From the NCBI GenBank assembly GCA_900547745.1, contig URHT01000014.1, forward strand, positions 1 to 42,435: a stretch of 42,435 nt of DNA, in the 5' to 3' direction. A program made the position numbers and the translations under genes. The stretch is from an uncultured Eubacteriales bacterium (GTDB lineage Bacteria > Bacillota > Clostridia > Oscillospirales > Oscillospiraceae). The stretch's first letter is position 1. Every line of letters starts with the position of its first letter. The notes below the pieces were generated by a model that was given only the letters and a program-made list of their open reading frames with translations, did not search any database and was not told the DNA's origin. Below are positions 14,929-24,096 of this stretch, piece after piece.

Positions 14929-14958
14929 AAAAACGCCGCCCCATAGGGCGGCGTTTTT
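14929..14958. terminator. Bidirectional terminator
   Basis: Perfect 13-bp stem AAAAACGCCGCCC/GGGCGGCGTTTTT, 4-nt loop. It serves the TetR gene from the right and the relic from the left. Confidence 0.9.
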
Positions 14959-14974
14959 CCCTGTTCTGCGTCTG

Positions 14975-15547
14975 TCACCGGGCGCTGCGCATCAGCAGCA
15001 TCATGGCCTGAAACTGATAGGTCAGCATCTGCCCAAGCTCCTCCTCGGAGAAGCGGCAGGCGTGGGCAGCGCACAGCGCGCCGATGCCGAAGGTGTAGAT
15101 CCACACGTTTTCAAACAGCGTGCGGGCCTCCTCCGGCGTCAGGCCGTAGTCCCTGCGGATAGCCTCCATACAGATCTCCACCGTGCCGCACAGCGCGCGG
15201 AACATGTCCTCAAATCCGGCGGTGTCGGCATTCTCCTGCATGAACAGCAGCTGATAGAGCTTCGGCTCCTGCATGGCGAAGCGCACCATCTGTAGGCCCA
15301 CCTGCTTGAACACCGGCATATTCGCCACCGGCTGGCGCACGAACTGCTCGAACCGGCGCATGGCGGCCTCCCGCACGGCCTGCTGCAATTCGTCCATGCT
15401 GCGGAACACCGTGAAGATCGGACGGGCGGAGCTGCCCAGCGCCGCGCCCAGCTCCCGGGCCGTCAGCGCCTCCGCGCCCCGGCGGGCCACCAGCTCCAGC
15501 GCGGCCTCCACCATTTCTTCTCTTGTAAACTTCGGTTTCGGAGGCAC
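14975..15547 (-). CDS. TetR/AcrR family regulator, divergent from feoAB
   Basis: A 190-residue TetR protein. I place the start at a GTG (15547) because GGGAGGG is six bases upstream; the open frame runs further back without a better site. The HTH is LTARELGAALGSSARPIFTV, and the C-terminal part resembles the TetR gene at 13601 (EPKLYQLLFMQENADTAGFE). It is divergently transcribed from feoAB across a 144-bp region with back-to-back promoters, so it may take part in controlling iron uptake or just itself. Its ligand is unknown. Confidence 0.9.
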   Translation of the reverse strand: MPPKPKFTREEMVEAALELVARRGAEALTARELGAALGSSARPIFTVFRSMDELQQAVREAAMRRFEQFVRQPVANMPVFKQVGLQMVRFAMQEPKLYQLLFMQENADTAGFEDMFRALCGTVEICMEAIRRDYGLTPEEARTLFENVWIYTFGIGALCAAHACRFSEEELGQMLTYQFQAMMLLMRSAR

Positions 15548-15584
15548 AGGACGCCCTCCCTTCCAGCGGCTGCATATTTTCCTC

Positions 15585-15664
15585 ATTATAGGCATCCATC
15601 CGCCGGTTGTCAAGCACGCCGCACTTGACAGACACCCCTCTTATCCCTTACAGTTAAGGGATAA
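15585..15664. promoter_or_regulatory. Divergent tetR/feoAB promoters with a perfect 10-bp-arm operator
   Basis: Minus strand: TTGACA (15613-15608), 17 nt, TATAAT (15590-15585) for tetR. Plus strand: TTGACA (15625-15630), 18 nt, TACAGT (15649-15654) for feoAB. Arms TTATCCCTTA (15641-15650) and TAAGGGATAA (15655-15664), spaced by 4 nt, cover the feo -10, so a repressor bound there would block feo. It does not look like a Fur box. Confidence 0.8.
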
Positions 15665-15691
15665 ACCATCCCATGAGAGGAAGTCTTACAT

Positions 15692-18028
15692 ATGACACTG
15701 CGAGAACTGGAAACCGGCAAAAGCGCCGTGATCCGCCGGGTAGGCGGTGAGGGGGCGCTGCGCCAGCATTTTCTGGATATGGGCATGATCCCCGGCGCGG
15801 AGGTGACGGTGGTGAAGCTGGCCCCCATGGGCGACCCCATGGAGGTGCAGGTACACGGCTACGAGCTGACCCTGCGTCTGGCGGAGGCTGATCAGATCGA
15901 CATTGAGCCTATCCGGCAGCGCAGCCGCAGCCACATCGGCGCCGACCGCGCCCGTGACCCGGATCACCCCGGTTTGGGTGAAAGCGGCAAGTACCACAGC
16001 AAGGCGGGGGAGCATCCCCTGCCGGAGGGCACCATCCTGACCTACGCGCTGGTGGGCAACCAGAACTGCGGCAAGACCACCCTGTTCAACCAGCTCACCG
16101 GCTCAAAGCAGCATGTGGGCAACTTCCCCGGCGTCACGGTGGATCGAAAGACCGGCGTCATCCGGGGCTATCCCGATACGGAGGTCACAGACCTGCCGGG
16201 CATCTACTCCATGTCGCCCTTCAGCAGCGAGGAGATCGTATCCCGGAACTTTGTCCTGCAGGATAAGCCCAAGGCTATCATCAACATCGTGGACGCCACC
16301 AACATCGAGCGGAACCTGTACCTGACCATGCAGCTTCTGGAGATGGATATTCCCACGGTGGTGGCGCTGAACATGATGGATGAGCTGGTGGGCAATCAGG
16401 GCTCCATCGACGTCAACGCCATGGAGGCCATGCTGGGCGTGCCGGTGATCCCCATCTCCGCCGCCAAAAACGAGGGCGTGGACGAGCTGGTGCGCCACGC
16501 CATTCACGTCGCCCGGTATCAGGAGCCACCGCTGAAGCAGGACTTCTGCGACAAGGACGACCACGGCGGCGCCGTTCACCGCTGTATCCACGCGGTGGTG
16601 CATCTTATCGAGGACCATGCCGAGCAGGCCGGTCTGCCGGTGCGCTTTGCCGCCACCAAGGCTATTGAGGGCGACCCCCTTATCCTCCGGCAGTTGGCGC
16701 TGGACGAGAACGAGCAGGAGATGCTGGAGCATATCGTTCAGCAGATGGAGACGGAACGCGGTCTGGACCGCAGCGCCGCCATCGCGGACATGCGCTTTGA
16801 CTTCATCGAGAGGCTGTGCGAGCAGACGGTCATCAAGCCCCGGGAGAGCCGGGAGCGCATACGCAGCGAGCGGATCGACCGCCTCCTCACCGGACGCCAC
16901 ACCGCCATTCCCTGCTTCGTCGGCATCATGGTGCTGGTGTTCTATCTGACGTTCAATGTCATCGGCGCGTGGCTCCAGTCCCTGCTGAAAACAGGCATTA
17001 ACAGTCTGTCCGCTCTGACGGACAGCGCCCTGACGCGGCTGGACGTGAACCCGGCGATCCATAGTCTGGTTATCGACGGCATCTTCACCGGCGTGGGCAG
17101 CGTGCTGAGCTTCCTACCCGTTATCGTGACGCTGTTTTTCTTCCTGTCCTTAATGGAGGACAGCGGCTACATCGCTCGCGTGGCTTTTGTTATGGATAAG
17201 CTGCTGCGGAAGATCGGCCTGTCCGGCAAGAGCATCGTGCCCATGCTCATCGGCTTCGGCTGCACGGTGCCGGCGGTGATGGCCACCCGCACCCTGACCA
17301 GCGAGCGCGACCGGAAAATGACCATCCTGCTGACGCCGTTCATGAGCTGTACGGCCAAGCTGCCCATCTACTCCTTCTTTGTCAGCGTATTCTTCCCCGG
17401 CCGGGGCGGCCTTATCATGGCGGGGCTATACCTGCTGGGCATTCTGGTGGGCTTACTGGCGGCGCTGCTCTACAAGGACACGCTGTTCCGGGGTGAGCCC
17501 ATCCCCTTCGTGATGGAGCTGCCCAACTACCGGCTGCCCAGCGCCAAAAACGTGGCGCAGCTGCTGTGGGAAAAGGCCAAGGACTTCCTGCAGCGAGCCT
17601 TCTCCGTCATTCTCATCGCCACGGTGGTGGTATGGTTCCTCCAGAGCTTTGACCTGCACCTGAACATGGTGTCCGACTCGGCGGATAGTATGCTGGCCAT
17701 GGTCGCCGGTTTGCTGGTACCGCTGTTCGCGCCGCTGGGACTGGGCGACTGGCGTATCTGCACCGCCCTCATCAGCGGCTTCATGGCCAAGGAGAGCGTA
17801 GTATCCACGCTGGAGGTGCTGTTCGGCGGCAGCATCGGCAGCATCCTCTCGCCGCTGTCGGCGGCGTCCCTGCTGGTGTTCAGTCTGCTGTACACGCCGT
17901 GCATCGCGGCGGTGGCCTCCGTCCGGCGTGAGCTGGGCGGCAAATGGGCGGCGGGTCTGGCCGTGTGGCAGTGCCTTATCGCGTGGGTAGCCGCCTTCGT
18001 GACCCACGGCATCGGGCTGCTGCTATGA
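15692..18028 (+). CDS. feoB: Fused FeoA-FeoB ferrous iron transporter
   Basis: A 778-residue protein. Residues 1-75 are a FeoA SH3-like domain (HFLDMGMIPGAEVTVVKLAP). After a hydrophilic linker, the FeoB G domain follows with G1 GNQNCGKTT (~120), G3 DLPG (~167) and G4 NMMD (~227), then a helical GDI-like part. From about residue 405 the membrane pore follows, with Gate repeats (FTGVGSVLSFLPVIVTLFFF; PMLIGFGCTVPAVMATRTLT). It imports Fe2+ across the cytoplasmic membrane, driven or gated by nucleotide hydrolysis. FeoA and FeoB are usually separate; fusions occur in some Firmicutes. GAGAGGAAG precedes the ATG. The next gene overlaps its stop. Confidence 0.96.
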   Translation: MTLRELETGKSAVIRRVGGEGALRQHFLDMGMIPGAEVTVVKLAPMGDPMEVQVHGYELTLRLAEADQIDIEPIRQRSRSHIGADRARDPDHPGLGESGKYHSKAGEHPLPEGTILTYALVGNQNCGKTTLFNQLTGSKQHVGNFPGVTVDRKTGVIRGYPDTEVTDLPGIYSMSPFSSEEIVSRNFVLQDKPKAIINIVDATNIERNLYLTMQLLEMDIPTVVALNMMDELVGNQGSIDVNAMEAMLGVPVIPISAAKNEGVDELVRHAIHVARYQEPPLKQDFCDKDDHGGAVHRCIHAVVHLIEDHAEQAGLPVRFAATKAIEGDPLILRQLALDENEQEMLEHIVQQMETERGLDRSAAIADMRFDFIERLCEQTVIKPRESRERIRSERIDRLLTGRHTAIPCFVGIMVLVFYLTFNVIGAWLQSLLKTGINSLSALTDSALTRLDVNPAIHSLVIDGIFTGVGSVLSFLPVIVTLFFFLSLMEDSGYIARVAFVMDKLLRKIGLSGKSIVPMLIGFGCTVPAVMATRTLTSERDRKMTILLTPFMSCTAKLPIYSFFVSVFFPGRGGLIMAGLYLLGILVGLLAALLYKDTLFRGEPIPFVMELPNYRLPSAKNVAQLLWEKAKDFLQRAFSVILIATVVVWFLQSFDLHLNMVSDSADSMLAMVAGLLVPLFAPLGLGDWRICTALISGFMAKESVVSTLEVLFGGSIGSILSPLSAASLLVFSLLYTPCIAAVASVRRELGGKWAAGLAVWQCLIAWVAAFVTHGIGLLL

Positions 18029-18204
18029 GCATCTGGGATATTCTCATTCTCGCAGCGATAGGAGCCGCGCTGTTCTTCGCCCTCCGCGCCGCCGTCCGGA
18101 ATCGAAAGGACTGCTGCGGCAGCTGCCGGAGCTGTCGGAAAAATGACTGTACCTGCCCGTCGTGCCGGTCAGCAAAACAGGAGAACAATCATGAAAAAAA
18201 CTAA
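18025..18204 (+). CDS. FeoB-associated Cys-rich membrane protein
   Basis: A 59-residue protein with one N-terminal membrane segment (ILILAAIGAALFFALRAAV) and a short cytoplasmic tail with six cysteines in three CxxC motifs and one further Cys (DCCGSCRSCRKNDCTCPSC). This is the PF12669-type partner found after feoB in many Clostridia; a role in iron handling or redox is assumed, not proven. Its ATG overlaps the feoB stop (ATGA), implying translational coupling. Confidence 0.88.
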   Translation: MSIWDILILAAIGAALFFALRAAVRNRKDCCGSCRSCRKNDCTCPSCRSAKQENNHEKN

Positions 18205-19045
18205 ACCCTTTTCCCATCCCCGCGACCTGAAGGGCACCATCCGCCGCCAGCCGGTGGTGTTCGCCGTGTACCTCGTCCTGCGGCTTATCGTACTGGCCAC
18301 GCTGGTGTCCTCCATCATTCGCGGCGAGTACGAGAGCGCGTTCATCTGCCTGCTGGTGCTGGCACTGTTCCTGCTGCCGTTTTTCATCCAGCAGAACTTC
18401 GGCATTGAGCTGCCGTCCACGTTGGAGATCATTATTCTGCTGTTCATCTTCGCGGCGGAGATATTGGGCGAGCTGGAGTGCTATTTCATCACCTACCCCC
18501 ACTGGGATTCCATGCTCCACACCACCACCGGCTTCCTCTGCGCCGCCACGGGCTTCGCCCTCATCGACATCCTCAACCGCAACAGCCGCATCAAGTTCGA
18601 GCTGTCCCCCATCTATGTGGCGCTGGCGGCGTTCTGCTTCTCCATGACGGTGGGCGTGCTGTGGGAGTTCTTTGAGTTCGGCATGGATCGCCTGTTCCAC
18701 ATGGATATGCAGAAGGATACTGTTGTGCAGTCCATCACCTCCGTCATGCTGGATCCCACCAACCGCAACATTCCCATTACCATCGACGGCATCCACTCTG
18801 TCGCCGTCAACGGGCAGGACTTGGGCTTCGACGGCTATCTGGATATCGGTCTGTACGACACCATGGCCGATCTGTTCGTCAACTTCGTCGGCGCGGTGGT
18901 GTTCAGCACCATCGGCTACTTCTATATCAAGCAGAGGGGCAAGGGTCGGCTGGCCCGCGCCTTCATCCCCACCATCACGGAGAACGTCTCGCGGGACGCG
19001 CCGTCCCCGCAGGATACGCCGGAGGATACCCCGGATGCCCCGTAA
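18191..19045 (+). CDS. Multi-pass membrane protein, DUF2238/YjdF-like
   Basis: A 284-residue membrane protein with about six hydrophobic segments. PHWDSMLHTTTGFLCA and VGVLWEFFEFGMDRLF resemble DUF2238 (YjdF) proteins, whose function is unknown. The start at 18191 has AGGAG upstream and overlaps the end of the Cys-rich gene by 14 bp, so it belongs to the feo operon. An iron-linked role is inference from position only. The C-terminus is a Pro/Asp-rich tail. Confidence 0.78.
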   Translation: MKKTKPFSHPRDLKGTIRRQPVVFAVYLVLRLIVLATLVSSIIRGEYESAFICLLVLALFLLPFFIQQNFGIELPSTLEIIILLFIFAAEILGELECYFITYPHWDSMLHTTTGFLCAATGFALIDILNRNSRIKFELSPIYVALAAFCFSMTVGVLWEFFEFGMDRLFHMDMQKDTVVQSITSVMLDPTNRNIPITIDGIHSVAVNGQDLGFDGYLDIGLYDTMADLFVNFVGAVVFSTIGYFYIKQRGKGRLARAFIPTITENVSRDAPSPQDTPEDTPDAP

Positions 19046-19053
19046 AAACGCAG

Positions 19054-19090
19054 AAAAAGAGTACCCGCGCCTGCGCGGGTACTCTTTTTT
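19054..19090. terminator. Bidirectional terminator between the feo operon and polC
   Basis: A long stem of AAAAGAGTACCCGCGC with its inverse (19055-19070/19073-19088), T runs on both strands. Confidence 0.92.
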
Positions 19091-19096
19091 CACATT

Positions 19097-22000
19097 TCAG
19101 AACAGGCTCACCTGACTGGTATCCGCCATACCGGCGAAGGCGCCCAGCGCCTTCAGCTGCTCGATGTGGGTCTTACTCAGCTTATTGCAGGTATTGGCGA
19201 ACTCCTCCACGGAAATGAAGGCCTTGCCCCTGCGCTTCTCCACCGTGTCCAGCGCCGCCGCCTCGCCCAGCCCGTGCACGGTGACGAAGGGCGGCAGCAG
19301 ACCGTTGTCCGTGATGACGAATTTTGTGGCGTCGGACTTGTAGATGTCGATGGTGTCGAAGTGGAAGCCCCGCAGATAGAACTCGTAGCACACCTCCAGC
19401 GTCACCAGCAGGTTCTGCTCCACGTCGGTAGCGTCCTTGTTGTTCTCGATCTCCCGTATCTTCTGCTTCACCGCGTCCAGCCCGGCGCAGCAGTATTCCG
19501 CGTCGAAGGCCTTGGCCCGGATAGAGAAGAACGTGGCGTAGAACGCCAGGGGCTTATGCACCTTGAACCACGCGATGCGGAACGCCATCATCACATAGGC
19601 CACGGCGTGGGCCTTGGGGAACAGATAGCCGATCTTAGCCAGTGACCCGATGTACCAATCCGGTACCTCGTGATCCCGCATGGCCTCCTCCCAGCCCTCC
19701 TGAAAGCCGCCCTTTTTCACCTTGCCCTTACGGACAGCCTCCATGATCTTAAAGGACATCTTGGGCTCCAGACCCATGGAGATCAGGTACAGCATGATAT
19801 CGTCGCGGCAGCCCACCGTCTCCAGAACGGAGGCGGTGCCGCTGACGATGAGCTCCCGGGCGTTGCCCAGCCACACATCCGTGCCGTGGGAGAAGCCGGA
19901 CAGGCGCACCAGCGTGTTGAAATCCTTGGGCATGGTGTCCATCAGCATACCGCGGGTAAAGCGGGTGTTAAACTCCGGGATAGCCACGGCGCCGGTGGGG
20001 CCTAATATCTCGTCGTTTTCAAAGCCCAGCACCTTGGAGGACGTGAAGATGCTCATGGTGTCCGGATCGTCCAGCGGGATGGCCCGTGCGTTGACGCCGG
20101 TGAGATCCTCCAGCATCTTGATCATGGTGGGGTCATCGTGCCCCAGCATGTCCAGCTTCAGCAGGTTGTCCTCCATGCAGTGGTATTCAAAATGGGTGGT
20201 GATGGTGTCGCTGCCCGCGTCGTCGGCGGGGTGCTGTACGGCGGTGAAATCCTCCACATCCATGTCGTCCGGCACCACCACCAGACCGCCGGGGTGCTGG
20301 CCCGTGGTGCGCCGCACACCCACGCAGCCCTGCGTCAGCCGGTTCATCTCGGCGTTGGGCGCCGACTGCTGCCGCTCCTCCAGATACTTTTTCACCATGC
20401 CGTAGGCGGTCTTTTCCGCCAGTGTACCGATGGTGCCGGCGCGAAACACCTGGGTCTTGCCGAACATCTCAATGGCGTGCTGGTGGGCGCGGGACTGATA
20501 CTCACCGGAAAAGTTCAGGTCGATATCCGGCACCTTGCCGCCTCCGTAGCCCAGAAACGTCTCAAAGGGGATGTCAAAGCCGTCCTTGACGTACTTCTCC
20601 CCGCAGATGGGGCACATCTTGTCCGGCATATCCGCGCCGCAGCCATAGCTGCCGTCGGTGATGAATTCCGTGTTCTTGCACTTAGGGCAGCGGTAGTGGG
20701 GCGGCAGGGAGTTCACCTCCGTGATGCCCGACATGTACGCCACCAGACTGGAGCCCACGGAGCCACGGGAGCCAACCAGATAGCCGTTTTCCAGACTGCG
20801 CTGCACCAGCTTCTGGGCGGACATGTACACCACGTCGTACTTGCCCAGAATACTCTTCAGCTCCACGTCCAGCCGGTCGACGATCAGCTGGGGCGGCTGG
20901 TCGCCGTACAGCTCGTGGCACTTGTCCCACACCATGTCGTGCAGCTCCTGCTCGGAGTTTTCCAGCCGGGGCGGGAACAGCTGGCCCGGCGGCAGCAGCT
21001 CGATGTCCTCGATGCGGTCTGCAATGCGCCGGGGATCGTCGATGACCACCCTGTGGGCCGTCTCCGGCCCCAGATAGGCGAACTCCTCCAGCATCTCGTC
21101 GGTGGTCTTGAAGTAGATGGGCAGCGGCGCGTCGGCGTCCGGGAACTTCTTGCTGGCCAGCAGGATATGGCGGTACACCTCGTCCTCCGGCTCCTGAAAA
21201 TGCACGTCGCCTGTGGCGCACACCGGCTTGCCCAGCTCCTCGCCCAGCCGGACGATGGTGCGGTTGAACTCCCGCAGCTCCTCCTCCGACTGCACGTCGC
21301 CGTTGCGCAGCATGAACATGTTGTTGCAGATGGGCTGTATCTCCAGATAGTCGTAGAACGACGCGATGCGCTTCAGCTCCGCCCAGTCCTTGTGGTCGGC
21401 CACGGCCCGGAACAGCTCGCCCGCCTCGCAGGCCGAGCCGATGATGAGCCCCTCCCGGTGGGCCGCCAGCTCCGTCTTGGGGATGGTGGGCACGCGCTTG
21501 AAGTATTTCAGATTGGACGCCGAGATCAGCTGGTACAGATGCTTCAGCCCCAGCTTGTTCTTGGCCAGAATGATGATGTGCTTGGGGAACCGGGACTTGC
21601 TGCCCCTGGGCCGCAGCTTCAGCATCTCGCCGTTGATCTGCTGCAGGCTGTGGATGCCCAGCTCCCTCTCCATCTTCTCAAAAAACGGGATGAGCATATA
21701 GCCCACCATGGCCGCGTCGTCGGAGGCCCGGTGGTGGTTGAAGGCGGGCAGATCCAGATGCTCCGCCACGATGTCCAGCTTGTACTTGCCCAGCTCCGGC
21801 AGCAGGTTCTGCGCCAGAATGAGGGAGTCCACATAGGTGGGATCGAAGTCCAGCCCCACCTTGCGGCAGCCCGCCCGGATGAAGCTGATGTCGAACTCCG
21901 CGTTGTGTGCCGCCAGCGGGCGGCCGTTGACGAACCGCAGGAACGCCGTCAGCGCCTCCTTCAGCTGGGGCGCATCGGCCAGCATAGCGTCCGTGATGCC

Positions 22001-23038
22001 GGTCAGGCCGATAATCTCCGGCGTCAGCCGCCGGTTGGGGTTCACAAAGGTCTGGAACCGCTCCGTGATCTCGCCGTTTTTCAGCACCACCGCACCGATC
22101 TCGGTGATGGCCTCCCGTTCCACCTTCAGGCCCGTCGTCTCGATGTCGAAGCACACGATCTCGTCGGAAAACGCCTGCTCCTGCGGGCCATGTACGGCGA
22201 TGCGGTCGTCCAGATTGTTGATGAAATAGCCCTCCACGCCGTAGAGGATCTTGATCTTCCCCTTGCCCGCGTCCCGGGCCTTGGGGAACGCCTGCACCGT
22301 GCCGTGGTCGGTGATGGCGATGGCGGGATGGCCCCACGCCGCCGCCTGCTTCACCACCTTGCCCACATCCGTGAGGGCGTCCATGGTGCTCATCTGGGTA
22401 TGCAGGTGCAGCTCCACCCGCTTCTCCGGGGCCGTGTCCTGCCGTCCCTGGTGCTGGATGCGCATGATGCTCACCGGCTGCAGCTGCAGGTCTTTGCCGT
22501 CGAAGGTCAGCGTCAGCTTGGCCAGCACCCGCAGCCACATGCCGTCGCTGACGGTGCCGCCCAGCACCTTGGCCTCCTTCTCGTCCATGTACTTCCGGAC
22601 GGACACGGAGCCGTGCTCATCGGTCATGTCGAAGCTCAGGCACCACTGGCCGGGCCTGCGCCGCTGGTAGCACTCCACGCCAAAGACCCGGCCCTCCACC
22701 ACGGCCATGCCCATTTTCAGATTCAGCTCCGCGATGGGGACGGCCTTGCCCTTGATCTCCTTGCCGCACAGCAGGTCGCTGCCGCTCTTGCCCGCCACAG
22801 GCGGCGCGGAGAAGTGCAGCTGCACCCGCCGCAGGCCGTATTGCTCGGCCAGCATGTGCTCCAGCGACTTCACCGCCGCGTCCGGCAGTGTCTCACCGCT
22901 GACGGCCTGTACCTCGATGGTACGGGCCTCCCGATCCAGCACACCGCCGGTGACATAGGCGTCATGCAGCAGCAGACGCAGCTGGCGCGGTGCCTGAAAA
23001 CTCTCAAATAATGCAAAAAACGGTAATCTTTCCGTCAT
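19097..23038 (-). CDS. polC: DNA polymerase III alpha subunit, PolC type
   Basis: The replicative polymerase of low-GC Gram-positives, 1313 residues (typical PolC ~1430, so somewhat short at the N-terminus). Order: OB fold (~120-200), PHP domain with VELHLHTQMSTMD (~208) and AITDHGTVQAFP, an inserted DEDD 3'-5' exonuclease (CFDIETTGL ~294, AHNAEFDISFI, HRASDDAAM), a Cys4 zinc site (CPKCKNTEF..CPICGEKY, ~778-812), and the catalytic palm with PDIDLNFSG (~836) and LLKLDMLGHDDPT. A helix-hairpin-helix tail ends in TSQVSLF. It is the last gene of the operon, 9 bp after ispG. AAGGTGAG precedes the ATG. All catalytic acidic residues are visible. Confidence 0.97.
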   Translation of the reverse strand: MTERLPFFALFESFQAPRQLRLLLHDAYVTGGVLDREARTIEVQAVSGETLPDAAVKSLEHMLAEQYGLRRVQLHFSAPPVAGKSGSDLLCGKEIKGKAVPIAELNLKMGMAVVEGRVFGVECYQRRRPGQWCLSFDMTDEHGSVSVRKYMDEKEAKVLGGTVSDGMWLRVLAKLTLTFDGKDLQLQPVSIMRIQHQGRQDTAPEKRVELHLHTQMSTMDALTDVGKVVKQAAAWGHPAIAITDHGTVQAFPKARDAGKGKIKILYGVEGYFINNLDDRIAVHGPQEQAFSDEIVCFDIETTGLKVEREAITEIGAVVLKNGEITERFQTFVNPNRRLTPEIIGLTGITDAMLADAPQLKEALTAFLRFVNGRPLAAHNAEFDISFIRAGCRKVGLDFDPTYVDSLILAQNLLPELGKYKLDIVAEHLDLPAFNHHRASDDAAMVGYMLIPFFEKMERELGIHSLQQINGEMLKLRPRGSKSRFPKHIIILAKNKLGLKHLYQLISASNLKYFKRVPTIPKTELAAHREGLIIGSACEAGELFRAVADHKDWAELKRIASFYDYLEIQPICNNMFMLRNGDVQSEEELREFNRTIVRLGEELGKPVCATGDVHFQEPEDEVYRHILLASKKFPDADAPLPIYFKTTDEMLEEFAYLGPETAHRVVIDDPRRIADRIEDIELLPPGQLFPPRLENSEQELHDMVWDKCHELYGDQPPQLIVDRLDVELKSILGKYDVVYMSAQKLVQRSLENGYLVGSRGSVGSSLVAYMSGITEVNSLPPHYRCPKCKNTEFITDGSYGCGADMPDKMCPICGEKYVKDGFDIPFETFLGYGGGKVPDIDLNFSGEYQSRAHQHAIEMFGKTQVFRAGTIGTLAEKTAYGMVKKYLEERQQSAPNAEMNRLTQGCVGVRRTTGQHPGGLVVVPDDMDVEDFTAVQHPADDAGSDTITTHFEYHCMEDNLLKLDMLGHDDPTMIKMLEDLTGVNARAIPLDDPDTMSIFTSSKVLGFENDEILGPTGAVAIPEFNTRFTRGMLMDTMPKDFNTLVRLSGFSHGTDVWLGNARELIVSGTASVLETVGCRDDIMLYLISMGLEPKMSFKIMEAVRKGKVKKGGFQEGWEEAMRDHEVPDWYIGSLAKIGYLFPKAHAVAYVMMAFRIAWFKVHKPLAFYATFFSIRAKAFDAEYCCAGLDAVKQKIREIENNKDATDVEQNLLVTLEVCYEFYLRGFHFDTIDIYKSDATKFVITDNGLLPPFVTVHGLGEAAALDTVEKRRGKAFISVEEFANTCNKLSKTHIEQLKALGAFAGMADTSQVSLF

Positions 23039-23047
23039 TTTCTCACC

Positions 23048-24085
23048 TTACAGCTTGTCTATTTCCTGAAATAGCGCGTCCACCAGCTGCTCCTGCGGCA
23101 CCTTCCGCAGGATCTTTCCCCTGGCAAACAGCAGCCCCTCGCCGTTCCCCCCGGCGATACCCACGTCCGCGCCGGACGCCTCGCCCGGGCCGTTGACCAC
23201 GCACCCCATCACCGCCACGGTGATGGGCTTGGCGCAGCCCCGCAGCCGCCGCTCCACCTCCCGCGCAATGGGGATCATGTCGTATTTCGTCCGCCCGCAG
23301 GTGGGGCAGGAGATCAGATCAGGCCCGCTGCGGCGGATGCCCGCCGCCTGCAAAATACGCTTGGCAGCCACGATCTCCTCCGCCGGGTCTGCCGTCAGGC
23401 TCACCCGCAGGGTGTCGCCTACCCCCATGCACAGCAGGCCGCCGATGCCGATGGCGGATTTCAGCACGCCCATCTCCGGCGTGCCCGCCTCCGTGACGCC
23501 CAGATGCAGGGGATAGTCCGTCTGCTCACGGAGCATCCGGTATGCCGCCATGTTCACCGGCACGCGGGAGCACTTCACGGAGATGCAGATGTCGTCGAAC
23601 CCGCAGTCGTTCAGCAGGTGTACATGGCCCATGGCGCTGTCCACCAGCGCCTGCGCCGTGACGCCGCCGTACCGGGTCAGCAGTTCCTTTTCCAGCGAGC
23701 CGCCGTTGACGCCGATGCGGATGGGGATGCCCCGCTCCCGACAGGCGTCCGCCACGGCCCGCACCCGCTCCTTTGCCCCGATGTTACCGGGGTTGATGCG
23801 TATTTTGTCGATACCGCCCTGCACGCACAGCAGCGCCAGCTTATAGTCAAAATGAATGTCCGCCACCAGCGGAATATGGATGCGGGCCTTGATGGCCGGG
23901 ATCGCCCGTGCCGCCTCCTCCGTGGGAACCGCCACCCGGATGATCTCGCACCCCGCCTGCTCCAGCCGGAGGATCTGCTGCGCCGTGGCCTCCACGTTCT
24001 CCGTGACGGTATTGCACATGGACTGGATGCTCACCGGCGCACCGCCGCCCACGGCCACGCCGCCCACCATGATCTGTCTGCTCAT
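23048..24085 (-). CDS. ispG: 4-hydroxy-3-methylbut-2-enyl diphosphate synthase (IspG/GcpE)
   Basis: The penultimate enzyme of the MEP isoprenoid pathway, 345 residues. The TIM-barrel part includes VGGVAVGGGAPVSIQSMCNT and GGIDKIRINPGNIG. The [4Fe-4S] ligands are in CPTCGRTKYD and GCVVNGPGEA. It converts MEcPP to HMBPP using reduced ferredoxin or flavodoxin. The start at 24085 has AGAGGGG upstream; the longer open frame has no ribosome-binding site. It lies between rseP and polC in one operon. Confidence 0.96.
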   Translation of the reverse strand: MSRQIMVGGVAVGGGAPVSIQSMCNTVTENVEATAQQILRLEQAGCEIIRVAVPTEEAARAIPAIKARIHIPLVADIHFDYKLALLCVQGGIDKIRINPGNIGAKERVRAVADACRERGIPIRIGVNGGSLEKELLTRYGGVTAQALVDSAMGHVHLLNDCGFDDICISVKCSRVPVNMAAYRMLREQTDYPLHLGVTEAGTPEMGVLKSAIGIGGLLCMGVGDTLRVSLTADPAEEIVAAKRILQAAGIRRSGPDLISCPTCGRTKYDMIPIAREVERRLRGCAKPITVAVMGCVVNGPGEASGADVGIAGGNGEGLLFARGKILRKVPQEQLVDALFQEIDKL

Positions 24086-24096
24086 CGTATCCCCTC

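Noticed and set aside
15608..15630. TGTCAAG/CTTGACA inverted repeat as a TetR operator
   Set aside because: It is fully explained by the two back-to-back TTGACA -35 boxes of the divergent promoters.
20138..23011. A 957-codon open frame on the + strand opposite polC
   Set aside because: It is a mirror of the G+C-rich polC codons: His/Leu/Val/Gln-rich, no ribosome-binding site and no domain, while the minus strand encodes an intact PolC.
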